From contig JAWZYV010013275.1 of assembly GCA_038373885.1 (NCBI GenBank), forward strand, positions 53,181 through 117,180: a stretch of 64,000 nucleotides of DNA, written 5' to 3'. Position 1 is the stretch's first letter. The number at the start of each line of letters is the position of its first letter. Under the pieces are notes generated by a model. The model did no database searches. It saw nothing but the letters and a program-made list of their open reading frames with translations, and was not told the DNA's origin. Position numbers and translations under genes: made by a program. Origin of the DNA: Cheiracanthium punctorium (lineage: Eukaryota; Arthropoda; Arachnida; Araneae; Cheiracanthiidae). Of the stretch, positions 33,163 through 45,279 are shown piece by piece.

Positions 33163-33455
33163 TAAATTTCACGCGATTCTAGATGCTTGGAAACGCTTTG
33201 TTGCAAAGGAATGAATGATTTTATGCCAAATCTGGCAACCATTCGGTTTATTTTTTCAGTTTTTTATTAATATCTTCTAAAATATTTCGATTTTCGAAAT
33301 TTAAATCAGCTTAGCAGGTTCCTCGGAATTTTTCGAATCTGTGGGTACCTTAGTCGAAACTCAAATCCCTACGGTTTAGGAGGAGATAGGTCCAGAAGCT
33401 TTGACAGCGCCAGCTGCGGCGACAGCTGCCTTTACTTTTTTTTAGAATAGAGAGA
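33163..33455 (-). repeat. Reverse-oriented Helitron 5' end, copy 2
   Basis: This is about 90% similar to 32457-32738 by eye, in the same orientation and starting 706 bases away. It has an extra 12-base piece (GCTGCGGCGACA region, 33413-33426). Minus-strand start TCTCTATTCTAAA at about 33455. It lies 50 bases before the plus-strand Helitron, so the two 5' ends are divergent neighbours. Confidence 0.6.
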
Positions 33456-33505
33456 TATTAAATCTTTCGTTACTTTTATAAAATACGCGATACTAATCCA
33501 ATCTA

Positions 33506-36500
33506 TCTATACTATTAAAATCTGTGCGCGTCTGTCTGTCTGTCTGTGTGTAGCATCATCTCCTCCGAAACCGCTGGGAGTTGAATTTCGATCGAGGTGT
33601 CCACGGATTCAAAAAATTCCGAGAAAGGTCTTCCGCTAATTTAAATTTTCAAATCCGAATTAGTTTAGGAGATATTGATAAAAAACGCCGTCAAAAACGC
33701 TAATTTTTGCTCTCCGTAATTCCGAGATTGTAACCCCTGTAGTCAGAAAAGTGAGAAATAAGCATCGAGGTTGCCATGTTTGGCTATTTTATTAAATTAT
33801 TTAGACTCCTGCAGTAAAAATAAAAGAATAATGATTTTTTTCTGTTTAGATTATTTACAAAGTTATTTTTTAATTAAAGTATTGCATGCGTGTGAAATCA
33901 GAGCAGGAATTCAATGTTTTTTTTTATGTTTAAACGAATAAGGGATTGGGAGATTTCCGAGACTATATGTATATTTTTTAGTTTGTCGAAAAAAAAAATG
34001 GCTGATTTGGCGATTTTGAGAAAGTAGTAGGTTCTACCGATTTGCACAATTTTAAGCTTGGCGCAAATTACTGAGAGCGTACCGAAATAGTATTTTTTAA
34101 AACAAGTGTAGGTTTTATTAGAGTTTAGCTTTAATTTTTTTTTAATTTAGCAGTTATTAGTGCAGAAATAATGCAGTTATTACGGCGAATTTAAACGATC
34201 TAACTTGAGAATTTTCACCAAATTTAGTAAATTGATTAAAGTGAAAGGAAATTCCGCCAAATTTAAGGTCAGTGAAATTCTCGCATTTTGTGCATCATAG
34301 TTAACGATGAATGAAACACATTAACTCATAGTTAATAATTTAAAATACTGCTCCTTTTCAAGTAGATGCCTGTTGTACTTTGGCGATCAAACCATATGAG
34401 TGATAGATTACCGTTTCCCATTTTGGTTGCGGTTATTTCAATGCTTCGAATGATTCCTTGAAAAAAATCTCGCAAAATGGTGTATGTTGGCACTTTGGAG
34501 ATCGACTGTGTACAAAATCATTGATTCTTATTCGTTAAAGCAGTGCTACGGAAATTTCTTTTTCTGGTAACTGTTAGAATGCATATAACTAATACTGTCT
34601 GATAAATGTCTTGCTTTACAAATTAAAATGTATGTTGATTTCTACTTTACCTTTCTTAGCAAAGCTGGCGATAAATATTCAAATATAGTGTAACGCTGTG
34701 TTTAATAGAGTATGTTCTCGCGTTTGTGCTGCTATTTACATTCCACGATTGGAATGAGTCGATATTAAGAGCGTAGGCTTGGATATTTTTTTTAATCCCA
34801 CCAAACAAGGTGTAATAAAATTGGAATTCTTTAAAAATACGAATGCTTTTGGAGGTGAATAAGAATGGTTTTTCAGCCCGGTAAAAATTGTTGGTATTGT
34901 AAGGATTGCTGGTAAATTTTTGAATTTTGTTGTTAAGTTTAATTTGTGATTCCTTTTAGCTATTTACCATTAATTTGTGGCGTTAATTACGCCAATATGG
35001 CAGTTCTAGCAAAGTAAACATGAATAATTCATTTCATGTTCTATTTTTAAGATTGGTACAGTTTCCGTAGTAACGGAATCCATTGTTGCCACTTAAGTTG
35101 TTAAATATAAAAATAAGTGAAATCATTAATATCTACATCTCTTAAAACTCGAAAAATGAAAACGCATTAAATATGAAAAAATTAGAACATTAACATATCT
35201 GCGCTTCTTTAAAAATAATCAAAGTTTTCATGCAATGCAATCTATTATATAAATGTGAAAGTTTGTTTGTTTGTTCGTCCGGGAACTCCTCCCACACCGT
35301 TCGACTGATCGACTTGAAATTTTGCACATACATGTAGAACGACATAGAATAGTCCGAAGGCTGCTTTAAAAATCTGGAAATCCACCCGTTCCCTAATTTT
35401 TTAGGATTTTTCGCAATTTTCAGGGTAGAAAGCTACCCAAATGTCCGATTTCAGCACATTTGTGAGCATAGTTAACAAAGCTAGATTTATTTATTTAGTA
35501 CTTTCAATAATTCAAGTAAGACTGACGTCATTTTGATGTCACGAATGAAAAAATGCATTAAATATCCTAATGAGGTTAACAAGTTTTGGTAAAAAAGTAC
35601 ACAACGAGCGAAATAATAAACTTCCATCCAGATTATCAGATGCTGTAGAAAATAAAATAACGTGTTTTTTCTTTCTTTTTCTTCTTTCACTAATTCATGT
35701 TAGATATCGCAACTGAGAATGATGTCATTTTCACATCATGAGTTTAAAAATGAGTTAGAAATCCAATAACATTAAAAGGCTTTGACGCAAAAATTTACTA
35801 TTATAAAAATTCAAGTATTTTGTTTAATGCGCGTGCTACCCTTAGCGATTTTTGAGCTCTGTGATTTTTCAGCAACTATAATAACGAAAGGAAACTTGCA
35901 TTTTTTAAAATCGTGGGAAATTCAAATGTCGCCACAAGATGCAAAATACTAATTAACACAATGCATAGTATTCGCTATTGGTTTGAAGACGGTCGTTGTA
36001 TGTATTCCCAAAAATCGTGCCAAGTTTGGACGACTTTTGGCGGTATATTATCTATATTAGATATACTTTTTTCGGTTAAATTTTAGCAACTTAACAAACT
36101 CTTGCACAAAAGTTACATCATTAGCATAATGGCTCCGGAAAATATTTGAAATTCCGATTAACTATAACCCCAATATCTCTCAAATTAACTTTAATAAAGT
36201 TCTGTTGCAAGCGAGAGTTTTTCAACGTCGTATCTTTCAATATTACTCCGTTTTCAAACTACTGCTCGAAATAACTAAATTGGACTACCCTGGTCAGAAC
36301 GTGACCGCATAGATTAAAAGTTGTCTGAAATTCTTAAACTCTGCAACACAAAATAACGCCATATTCGCAATTTGAACGATTCCAAATAGTTCCTCAAGAT
36401 TACAGTTTGATGTTTTCACGAGCCTTAACTATGGTGATTTAAATACTACTTAAATTGGTAGAGCTTGGATGTTTTCCACCACCGCGAGATGAAATATTTT

Positions 36501-36985
36501 GCTGTGCTAAATACGCCAATCAGACAAGAATTATGCTTAATAATATATGGAGATCTGTTTTAATGGCAATGCATAAATTCCACAGAACCACCAAAAAGTA
36601 GAAAGGCATCGTTGATTTAAAATACCTAATCTGTTTCTTTCAATTAAATATTAAAGACGGAGAAACGAAGATAGATAAACGAAGATAGTAATAGATAGTA
36701 TTCTCATTTTTTTTTCCGGTAGTGATAGCAGATTTGTTTGGGTAATATGGATTAAAGCACAGTATACCCCGTTAATGACTATTTCTTGAAATTTATATCA
36801 TTATTTTTCAACAATCGTACTACAACTAACTAAACCATAATCCTACGTTGCGTAATATATCCCGCGGTAGTTTCAACAAAAGGACTACTTGAACTTTTTT
36901 ACATTTTGTTTTCGCATAGATAGTTACAATTATATTTTAGTAAAATATTCGATTCCTACCGTGCGAAGAACGGGCACGCAGCTAG
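33506..36985 (+). mobile_element. Non-autonomous Helitron, copy 1
   Basis: The unit begins TCTATACTATTAAAATCTGT and ends with a hairpin (CCGT-GCGAAGA-ACGG) followed by CACGCAGCTAG. 5'-TC, a 3' hairpin and a terminal CTAG are the Helitron signature. The first 1.7 kb is highly similar to 36986-38582, and the last 45 bases are also shared. No Rep or helicase frame is present. Near 35239 a second 5'-end type (TCTATTATATAAATGTGAAA then GTTTGTTTGTTTG) appears exactly where similarity to copy 2 stops. Copy 1 may thus be a nested or chimeric unit. Confidence 0.78.
35239..35300 (+). repeat. Second Helitron-like 5' end nested in copy 1
   Basis: TCTATTATATAAATGTGAAA followed by a GTTTGTTTGTTTG run starts where copies 1 and 2 diverge. 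It could be a distinct Helitron inserted into copy 1 and sharing the CTAG terminus at 36985. Confidence 0.4.
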
Positions 36986-39900
36986 TCTATACTATTAAAA
37001 TCTGTGCGCGCCTGTCTGTGTGTGTGTGTGTGTGTGTGTGTAGCATCAACTCCTCCTAAACGGCTGGGAGTTGAGTTTCGACCGAGGTATCCACGAATTC
37101 GGAAAATTTCGAGAAAGAACCTCCGCTAATTTAAATTTCGAAATTCGAATTAGTTTAGGAGATATTGATAAAAACCCCCATCAAAAACGCTAATTTTTGC
37201 TCTCCGCAATTCCGCGATTGTAACCCCTGTAGTCAAAAAAGTGAGAAATAAGCATCGAGGTTGCCATGTTTGGCTATTTTATTAAATTATTTAGACTCCT
37301 GCAGTAAAAATAAAAGAATAATGATTTTTTTTCTGTTTAGATTATTTACAAATTTAATTTTTAATTAAAATATTGCGTTCGTGTTAAATCAGAGCAGGAA
37401 TTCAATGTTTTTTATGTGTAAAAGAATAAGGGATTGAGAGATTTCCGAGACTAATATGTATATTTTTTAGTTTGGCCGAAAAAAAAATGGCTCATTTGGC
37501 GATTTTGAGAAAGTAGTAAGTTTTACCGATTTGCACAGTTTTGGGCTTGGCGCAAATTACTGAGAGCGTAACGAAATAGTATTTTTTATAACAAGTATAT
37601 GTTTTACGGCGCTATACTTCGATTTTTCATATAGAAATAATGCAGTTATTAAGGCGATTTTAAACGATCTATAGAATTTTCACGAAATTAAGTAAACTGA
37701 TTTAAGTTAGAGGAATTCCGCCAAATTTCAGAAAATTGAAATTCTCGCATTTTGTACATGGTAGTTAACGGTGATTAAAACCCGTTATAGTTAATAATAA
37801 TTTAAATAACTGCTACTTATCAATAATATGCCTGCATTAAATTTTGGCGATGGAACCATATAAATGATAGATAACTATTTCCCATTTTGATTGCTGTTAA
37901 ATCAATGCTTCGAATGATTTCCTGAAAACAAAAAAATCTTGCAAAATGGTTTATGTTGGCATTTGGCGATCGAAGTACTGTGTAATAAATAATTGATTCT
38001 TATTTGTTAAAGCAGCGCTACGGAAGTTTCTTTTACTAAAAGCTGTTAGAAAGGCGTAATTAATTCTGTCTAATATATTTTTTGTTTTAGGAATTGAAAT
38101 GTTTGTTGATTCCTACTTTAGTACATTTCTTAGCAAAGTTGGCGGAAAATATTCAAAGATAGTGCAACTCTGTACATATTATTAATTCCATTCCACAATT
38201 GAGATGAGCCGATGTCACGAGCGTATGCATATATATTTTTTTTTTAATTCCGCCAAACAAAGTATTGCGTATTGCTTTTAATGTCAAGTTTAATTTGTGG
38301 TTTGAGCTATTGGCCATCGACTGGCGGCGTTAATTTCGCCAATATGGCAGTTCTAGCAAAGAAAACATGAATAACTCATTTCGTGTTCTATTTTTAACAT
38401 TGCTATAATTTCCGTAGCAACGGAATCCATTGTTGCCACTTAAGTTGCTAAATTTAACAATTAATGAAACCACTCATTTCTATAGCTTTTAAGACTCGAA
38501 AAAGTGAAAACGCATCAAACGTGAAATAAATAGAACTAACTGTAATAGACTTGCACTTTAAAAATAATCGAAGTTTTCATGCAATTCTACATATCTTTAA
38601 TTTTATTTCCTTCGCGTGTGGATGTCATATTTTACGTCATTTTTGCTGTTTTGGTGGCAGATTATCCGGAGCAGCACATACCCTACCTATTTGCTCCTCC
38701 GGAAGCAAGAGCGTATGTCCTGCGCGTATTTGTGTAACCCCATTGTGTTAATCAGAATTTTCTGGTGTCACATTTTTTAGACCATTTTTTTACCGCGGAG
38801 ATTCCGATCCAGAAGTATATTGATTAAGCAGGAGTCGCCAGAAATGTTTCATAGGAATGTTACGACTAATGAAACTCACATATATGTACACGTGTGTGCG
38901 ATAAGGGAGTGAAGAATATACATTTTGTATGGCAAAAAACTCCGCTTGGGGGGTTGTGACCCCCATATCCCCTCCTTGGCTTCGCCACTGTACGCAAGCA
39001 TAAGTTGTCACGTCATGAAAAACCGTCATAAAATGCAAACTCCGAAGTTGTTCTGAGGGTTATACAAAATTAAAAATTTTTATTTTAGTAAATTTTACTT
39101 TTGATACAGTTCGGATATTTGGTTTTAATACATTTCGTCCACCAAGGTGAGATGAAATATTACTAAATACGACAACCCAGAAACGGCAGATACGTTCCGT
39201 GTTGTACAGGTCCTGCGCTATACTCCACCTGGAGTGCGAACTGCGCGGTATAATCGCGGCAAAACTTATTCGCGCTCCGTAAAAATGCAATGATGTTTGG
39301 TGTTGCCATTCAAAAGGAATGTTAATTACAGGAACTAAGGCGTCATAATATCAGAACATATGTCTCATTTCACCGTGCTGTACGAGTCTCTTTTAACGTG
39401 TTACACGAAAACGATCGTAATGTTTTCATCGTGTTCTAAGAATTCGTGTTGTAGACCCATGTTATAAAGGGGTCAACTGTAATGAGAAATGAAATTAGTT
39501 ATTTATTTAGGGCGAAATGACAGTGAGATAAACGTCACTTTTATGTAACAAGTGTGATACTGCATTAAGAGTTCAATAAGGGTAATAAGTTTTTTCTCAG
39601 AAGTTACATCACGAACGTTTTCATTTACAAAAGCGACATGATTTTCACCGGAGCAGGGTACATTTTTGGATTTTAGACGTAAATGATGCATCCATTGTTT
39701 CATGTAGGTTTTTTAATTTAGGTAAAATTTAATAAAGTCGTGTGTAACATAACTGCCCTAATGCATTGTCCACGCTTTGAAAAATGCAAGATAAAATTAT
39801 TGTCAAAATCATGTAATGTTATTTATGTGGTATATACTATATATTAATGCTATAAATTAAACCTCACAAACGAGAATTATATGATGTAGAAATCAGGCAT

Positions 39901-40390
39901 TTTTCGAAAGAGAAAAGTTTTGTCTACGCTTAAACCAAACGAGCGAAATTCGATCAGTCGGAGCGAAAAGTGAGCCAGTTTTCAAAAGTGAGCTTCTCCT
40001 TTAGGAGCGTTTTTCGATCGCAAGAGCGGAGCGGAATATAACAATGAGCGGGGAGGAGAGATTCTCGAAAAGATAGTAAGCGAGGCGAGGATTCTCAGAA
40101 AAAGGACTACGTAAAGAGCCCTTTCGCGGAAAAACCGGTCGGTTTCCAAGGAAAAAGATCGCTCCGCAAGCATACCGTAAAATACTCCTTTTCTGATTGC
40201 CAGCGACAATGACGTAGTGTTTGTATCATCATATTGCAATTGTCTCAAATTCCCAGTCATGGAGTCAGCTTTACGTCCAAATTCCAGCAATTTTTCACTA
40301 TTAGAGATTCCTGTCACTGGGTTTAATTCGAATTATATGCGTAAGGAAAATATTCGTCTCCTACCGTGCGGAGAACGGGTAAGCAGCTAG
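36986..40390 (+). mobile_element. Non-autonomous Helitron, copy 2
   Basis: It starts at the base after the CTAG of copy 1 with the same TCTATACTATTAAAATCTGT, and ends with hairpin CCGT-GCGGAGA-ACGG then GTAAGCAGCTAG at 40390. A (TG)n run lies at 37017-37040. Its first 1.6 kb matches copy 1. Its 3' half is different and includes the dispersed repeat at 39195-39390. The following base is T, as expected for insertion between A and T. No coding capacity: the frames at 38551, 38790, 39060, 39503 and 39982 have no motif. Confidence 0.78.
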
Positions 40391-42768
40391 TACATTGAAT
40401 AAATTCTGATTTGTGTTTCGCATGTGAAATAACATTTATCTAGTCATTAAATTTCTATATGAAATATCTAACTGCAGTTTCAAAGAGAATATTTTAATAT
40501 ATTCCAAAAATTTTAAAAGTATATGAGCAGTATTTCATTTTGATTACGAAAAGTATATTTTGTAGTAAATTATACATCAGTAACTTCGTCAGCAGTATAA
40601 AGGCTATTTTGAATTTCAAATGAAACTGCAGAAGTAATATCTGACGATATTTTATCAAAAAGTTAATAATTACATATTCGGTAATATTTTTAACGCTATC
40701 GTAAATGTATACAGTTGAGTTACCTTAGATGAAATATCTTCAAACGAATTGGGCCTGTTGTTATAATGCAATGCCTTTTCTCTTGGAACCAGGCAGGCAT
40801 TGCTTTTCTTAAACTGTGGTCTACAAGGGATTGTGAGTATTTGTAATTATAATTTCGCATTAAAATTTTGAAATAGATTTAGTTGAATTATTTTCAGAAT
40901 AATCTGAAGCCTGTTTGAATATTTCGAGTAGATTTCGATGCGTAAATACGGTCATTGGAGGGCAGTTAAAGTATTTCAAGGTTTCTTACATAATTTAAAT
41001 ATATATGACTGAAAATTCAGTAGATTATGCTATGCACCGGAAAGTGTGGTTTGAATATTATCTCTCTTGAAATGTCATAAATTTGTCTGTTTTAAAGGTT
41101 TTCGAACCTTTTAAAGCATTTATTTTCTGAGCTCAGAGCATATATTTGCTGGGAAGGCAAAAAAATGAATGGTCAATGAAATGATCAGTATGGTAACAAT
41201 CAAACCATGAAAACTATGGATTTAATTACTGCACATTCAATTGTACTTTGCAACAAAATATGCTTTGTGATTTCTTTATTTGTAAAACACTGGTTGAAAC
41301 AAGACAGGCTTTCTAGAGTAAAATTTCTTTTTACTAAAAAAATAAATATATATCCTTTATATGGAACTTTATAAAATGACATTGGTTTCGTAGTAATCAG
41401 TAGCAAAAACTGGTGTTAGTTTATAACAAAACATTTTTTTCAAAACGTCGACATAAAACGGCGCATTCACAGAAATCTGTTCATATGAATTTCAAGTATA
41501 ATAATTCTATCCGTTCGGTTTAATTCAATTATGTGATTTAATACCAATTAATTAACTTTTGTTAAAATTATTTTACAGTTCAAATTTTCTAATTTACGTA
41601 TTTTAAATTAAATTTTGATGGGTGGGTTTAATCCTAGACACACGTACGTGATTAGTCTGCGTTGCACATAAGTCCAATTTATAAAACAAAAAATTCGCTT
41701 GTAGAATTTTAATTTACAGACGCCTGCATTAATTATGCAAAATCTCATTCTGTTCTATTGCAGATAGTGAATAATTGCAAGATTTAAATCGGATTTCGAT
41801 TGGTATCTGCGTAGGTAGCAATATTCTAGATTACATTATAAAGTTCACTCGTGCTGTACAAATACAAAATTAATTCGGTGATTTTTGATATCTGCTAAGC
41901 ACTTAAATGAAAATTCAATATGTCTACCAATTCAACCTACTAAACAATAGACCTTTATTAAAATTTCAAAATATTTATTCATGCACAATGCATTTGGAAA
42001 TAGTTAAATTATTCGCAAGAATGAGTCTGTATCGATCCATTTTAATCTTTAACTCAACCAAATTTGTTTGTCCAAAACCTATGAATTTTCAATAAAAATC
42101 CCCAAACATAACAAAGATATACAATATTTCTAGATCAAATATTTTGATACTAGTTGAATCGTTTCCCAGATATTTAATAAATTCACACTGCGAGTTTGCC
42201 TCAAAGCTTTCCCATCTTCCTAATTTGCCCAAAAATGTTATAAACACTCTTTTTTGAGCAAAAAGCAATTCTCATCTGGTAAAAAATGTTGACAATTAGC
42301 CCTAAATATCTGAAAACGTTTCCTACAGATAAATTATTAAACAACATCGTTTTATTGCTGTTTATTATATTTATTTACGGATTCATAACGGATTCTTACG
42401 GATTCTTACAATACACTAGAGCTTCGGTTACCTGGAGTAATTTGGATCTACCGCTTTTAGGAAATCGCAATTTTCGAATAATCAAAGACTTTTTATACAG
42501 ATTTTGCGGAATCATGCTATGCTATTTCTTATTATGATCAAAAGTACCTCGTAAAAAGCAAAGCTAAAACAAAATAGAAAGAAACATATATTTATGCATT
42601 AGTGGTATACTAAATATTTGTTAAATGTATTTTAGTTTCGGAATGCTTTTTTTAGCAATTTCACTAAGTTCAGTTCTCTGCAGGTTTGATTTTCTTTTTT
42701 ATGAAATTTTATCAAGCAGCTGCCAAAAACAAAACGATTTCGGTTACGAACCCTTTGAGGCGCAACCG
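40391..42768. other. Gene-free AT-rich stretch
   Basis: No gene, RNA or mobile-element end recognised. Short frames (41200-41406, 41907-42095, 42286-42537) are AT-rich and lack motifs. Confidence 0.55.
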
Positions 42769-43026
42769 TTTCCCAATGCTGAAAACGGGGCAGCCGTTGC
42801 CATCGCACGACTTAACTACCAGCAAGATGGCGGACGACCGAAAAGTTCATCGCGTGCCACAGATCTAGAGACCCTTTATGACGACAGCTGGCTGCGCGGC
42901 ACAGCCAGCTGCGTCAAAAAAGGGTCTCTAGATCTGTGGCACACGATGAACGTTTCGATCGTCCGCCATCTTGCTGGTAGTTAAGTCGTGCGATGGCAAC
43001 GGCTGCCGTTTGTCAGCATTGGGAAA
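42769..43026. mobile_element. Foldback element, near-perfect 258-bp palindrome
   Basis: Two arms, 42769-42877 and 42919-43026, are inverted copies with only a handful of differences. Both contain GGTCTCTAGATCTGTGGC-type, GGCGGACGA and TTGCCATCGCACGACTTAAC blocks. The 41-base centre is itself a hairpin, with CAGCTGGCTG (42885-42894) against CAGCCAGCTG (42902-42911). The block is GC-rich in AT-rich surroundings. The 119-codon frame over it is a by-product of the palindrome. A transcript would form a long hairpin. A diverged relative lies at 57060-57240. Confidence 0.85.
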
Positions 43027-43513
43027 TCTATCCAGCTGTTCTCGCATTCTTCCATTTTTCAGCAGATGTGAGTGCTGTTAAAAATAATCGTGATGATTTT
43101 TTTACGGGAAATGACGCGCTAAAAAGTAAAGGATTCTCGTGAAGCTATGCCACCCGCAACTATTTTTATAGAAATCAAATCTATTTTTCGTGACTGGCAA
43201 CAGTCAAAACATCAGAGTTTGGTGCACTTCGCGTTAAAAGGAAGTTTTGGATTAGAGTTTAGAATAATCAAAATCTTACTGTAATATTATTTTTTAATTA
43301 AAGAATGTTACTGCGTTTCACGTACTCAATAATATAATTATATATGTAGGTATATATATACAGGGTATATAGATACATACATACATACATAATAACTCAA
43401 AAATTATTTACAACAAAAAAAAGCAATCTCTCTGGAAAAATTCCATTCTTGGAAGAAATAATATATGACAGGTATATGTGGTAAAATTTCATAGAAACAT
43501 AAAAAAATGAGTT
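43027..43513. other. Flank between foldback and Tc1-like remnant
   Basis: No gene. Positions 43345-43392 contain a TATATA / (ACAT)n run. The left end of the Tc1-like element should lie in this stretch, but its terminal repeat is not recognisable. Confidence 0.5.
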
Positions 43514-44750
43514 TTAATAAGGGATATTCCCGCCAATAGCTTGAATGCATTGGCGATTTCCATGCTGTGATTTAACCCTTTATAAGGCGAGGGTATGTGC
43601 AGAGAGTCGAAATTACTTGGAATTTCTCTGGCCCATTTTTTTGAATTAATTCATATATTTTCCCTCTACTGTAATTTCCTACGTGAAAATTGGAGAAACA
43701 AGTACTAAACAAACATAGAAATTTTGTAGGAGAATACATTAATTATGCACAAAATCAAAGTCGTAAACTACCTGCTGCTTGTACACGGAATTAAACACAA
43801 AAATATATAATTAAAAGCGATGATTCTTGTGCTCAATTTTCGAGTAATTATTCCAGCTTTCCTTAAAATTGCGAATGAAAGAAAAGTTCATAAGCCAAAT
43901 ATTATTTAGAATCTAGACGTATGGAAAAATTATACATCCAATATAACTGAACAAAAATCAGAAAATTCACTAATGACAATTGATTTCTGTATTTAATAGA
44001 CCGTAGGTGGTAAGTATTTTACCACTGCCTGATAAAGGGTTAAGTTGTCGGTTACCGAAATGGAAGCGAAGACCACAAACGGAGTAAGCTTTATTCCAGC
44101 TCTCCTAAAGACCTTGGAGGTGAACTTAAAGCAGCAACCCCTCTATGAAGACAGTCCCGAAGATGCTCTATTGGATTCAGGCCTGGAGATTGAGCTCGTC
44201 ATTCCATTTTCCATAAACCAAGACACTCAACAACTACAGCTCGGTGAGGTCGAGCATTATCATTTATCAGAATTAAGTTGCCATTTGCAACGGCATATGA
44301 ATCAAGGATGTCATCCCGATATCTCACACCAGTCAGATTTCCTCCCTGGAACACATGCAGGTCAATGTGACCACCGAGTGTGATTCCAGCCCAAACGATT
44401 ATTAGAACACCTCGGTAACTGTGCCTTTCAACAGTGTTGGATTGATGGTGTCTGAAGCTGTGTTCCCTCAAGATCACCAGACGTCCCGAATCGCTCTCCA
44501 GTGAGAATCTGGACTCTTCTGTTAAGAGTACAGAAGCCCATCACTGTCTGGTCGACGAAACGTGTTCTCTTGCCCAAGGTAAGGGGGAGCTTCTCTGTTG
44601 TCACTTGAGGGACACACACACAACTGATCAGCTTGCATAGAGACCTGCATTGTGATGACGCCTTTACATCGTATTATCGAATATTCTTCTCCCTGATGCT
44701 ACAGAGTAGTCTGAAACAATTTGCAGCGCAGAAATGCTTCTTCTCCTTTG

Positions 44751-44784
<34 letters not shown>

Positions 44785-45035
44785 TAAAACGGTCTTCTGC
44801 AGTTGTTGTAGCTCGTGGTCGTCCTGGAACATGTCTTCTGGACACAGAAGCTTTGGTTGGATATTGATTCCAGAGGCTGTGGATCACACCCGAGACACAT
44901 TAAGCCGCCTAGCAGCATTAGCCTGTGACAACCCCATTTCCATTCATCCAATCGCCCGCCACCTTAACAATTTAGGCAAAGGGCTTCTCTCTGATACTGT
45001 GGGATTCTACTGCCCATTGCCAATGAATCTGCCAT
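43514..45035 (-). pseudogene. Tc1-like transposase pseudogene
   Basis: The likely start is the minus-strand ATG at 45033-45035. A run of 29 T (minus strand; A on plus at 44754-44782) disrupts the N-terminal region. The catalytic core is legible at 44199-44530. SLESDSGR follows the first acid region, which is shifted out of frame near 44520. Then come IIVWAGITLGGHIDLHVFQG and LINDNARPH with the second Asp, and NPIEHLRD with the third Glu near 44150-44175. A stop (TGA for Trp) precedes SPGLNPIE. The C-terminus (CIQAIGGN then a stop at 43514-43516) lies beyond the MITE. In the active protein these acids cut transposon ends. This copy has several stops and frameshifts. Confidence 0.78.
43576..44039. 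mobile_element. piggyBac-type MITE in the Tc1 pseudogene
   Basis: A 464-bp unit has inverted ends CCCTTTATAAGGCGAGGG and (inward from the right) CCCTTTATCAGGCAGTGG, bounded by TTAA at 43572-43575 and 44040-44043. TTAA targets and CCC-starting ends are the piggyBac hallmark. It has no coding frame. The flanks read as one Tc1 transposase C-terminal region when the unit is ignored, so it inserted into the Tc1 copy. Confidence 0.8.
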
Positions 45036-45279
45036 CGAAAGTTGTTAATCAACAGAAGTTACACGCGTAAATACGAAAGCCTGATATTTTCATACTTTTC
45101 TATACTCTATACGCCTGTTCTTTTCTATAATAAAAAGCGGTAGCTTTCGTTTTTGCATAAATTTGCATAAAACTTATCTTTATCATTTATATAAACTATA
45201 CATTTTATTGTTAGCGTCATTTTATTTTATGATGAGCTTCTAAAAATATGTTGTTCCTTAACTTTTGGAGGCCAGTGTG

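Larger units (their letters stand above)
43514..45279 (-). mobile_element. Tc1-like transposon remnant
   Basis: The minus-strand element starts at about 45279 with CACACACTGGCCTCCAAAAG (an inverted-repeat-like end of Tc1 type). A long leader follows, then a broken transposase gene. The transposase C-terminus lies at 43514-43570, separated from the rest by a piggyBac-type MITE (43576-44039). Without the MITE the unit is about 1.3 kb, normal for Tc1. The opposite terminal repeat is lost or unrecognisable. Confidence 0.72.

Noticed and set aside
42625..42984. A 119-codon plus-strand frame and an overlapping 60-codon frame
   Set aside because: They lie across one arm and the loop of the foldback palindrome. 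Open frames in GC-rich inverted repeats arise by chance, and no motif is present.
44633..45070. A 145-codon plus-strand frame with a poly-lysine stretch
   Set aside because: It is the antisense of the Tc1-like transposase N-terminal region; the lysines come from the 29-base A run.
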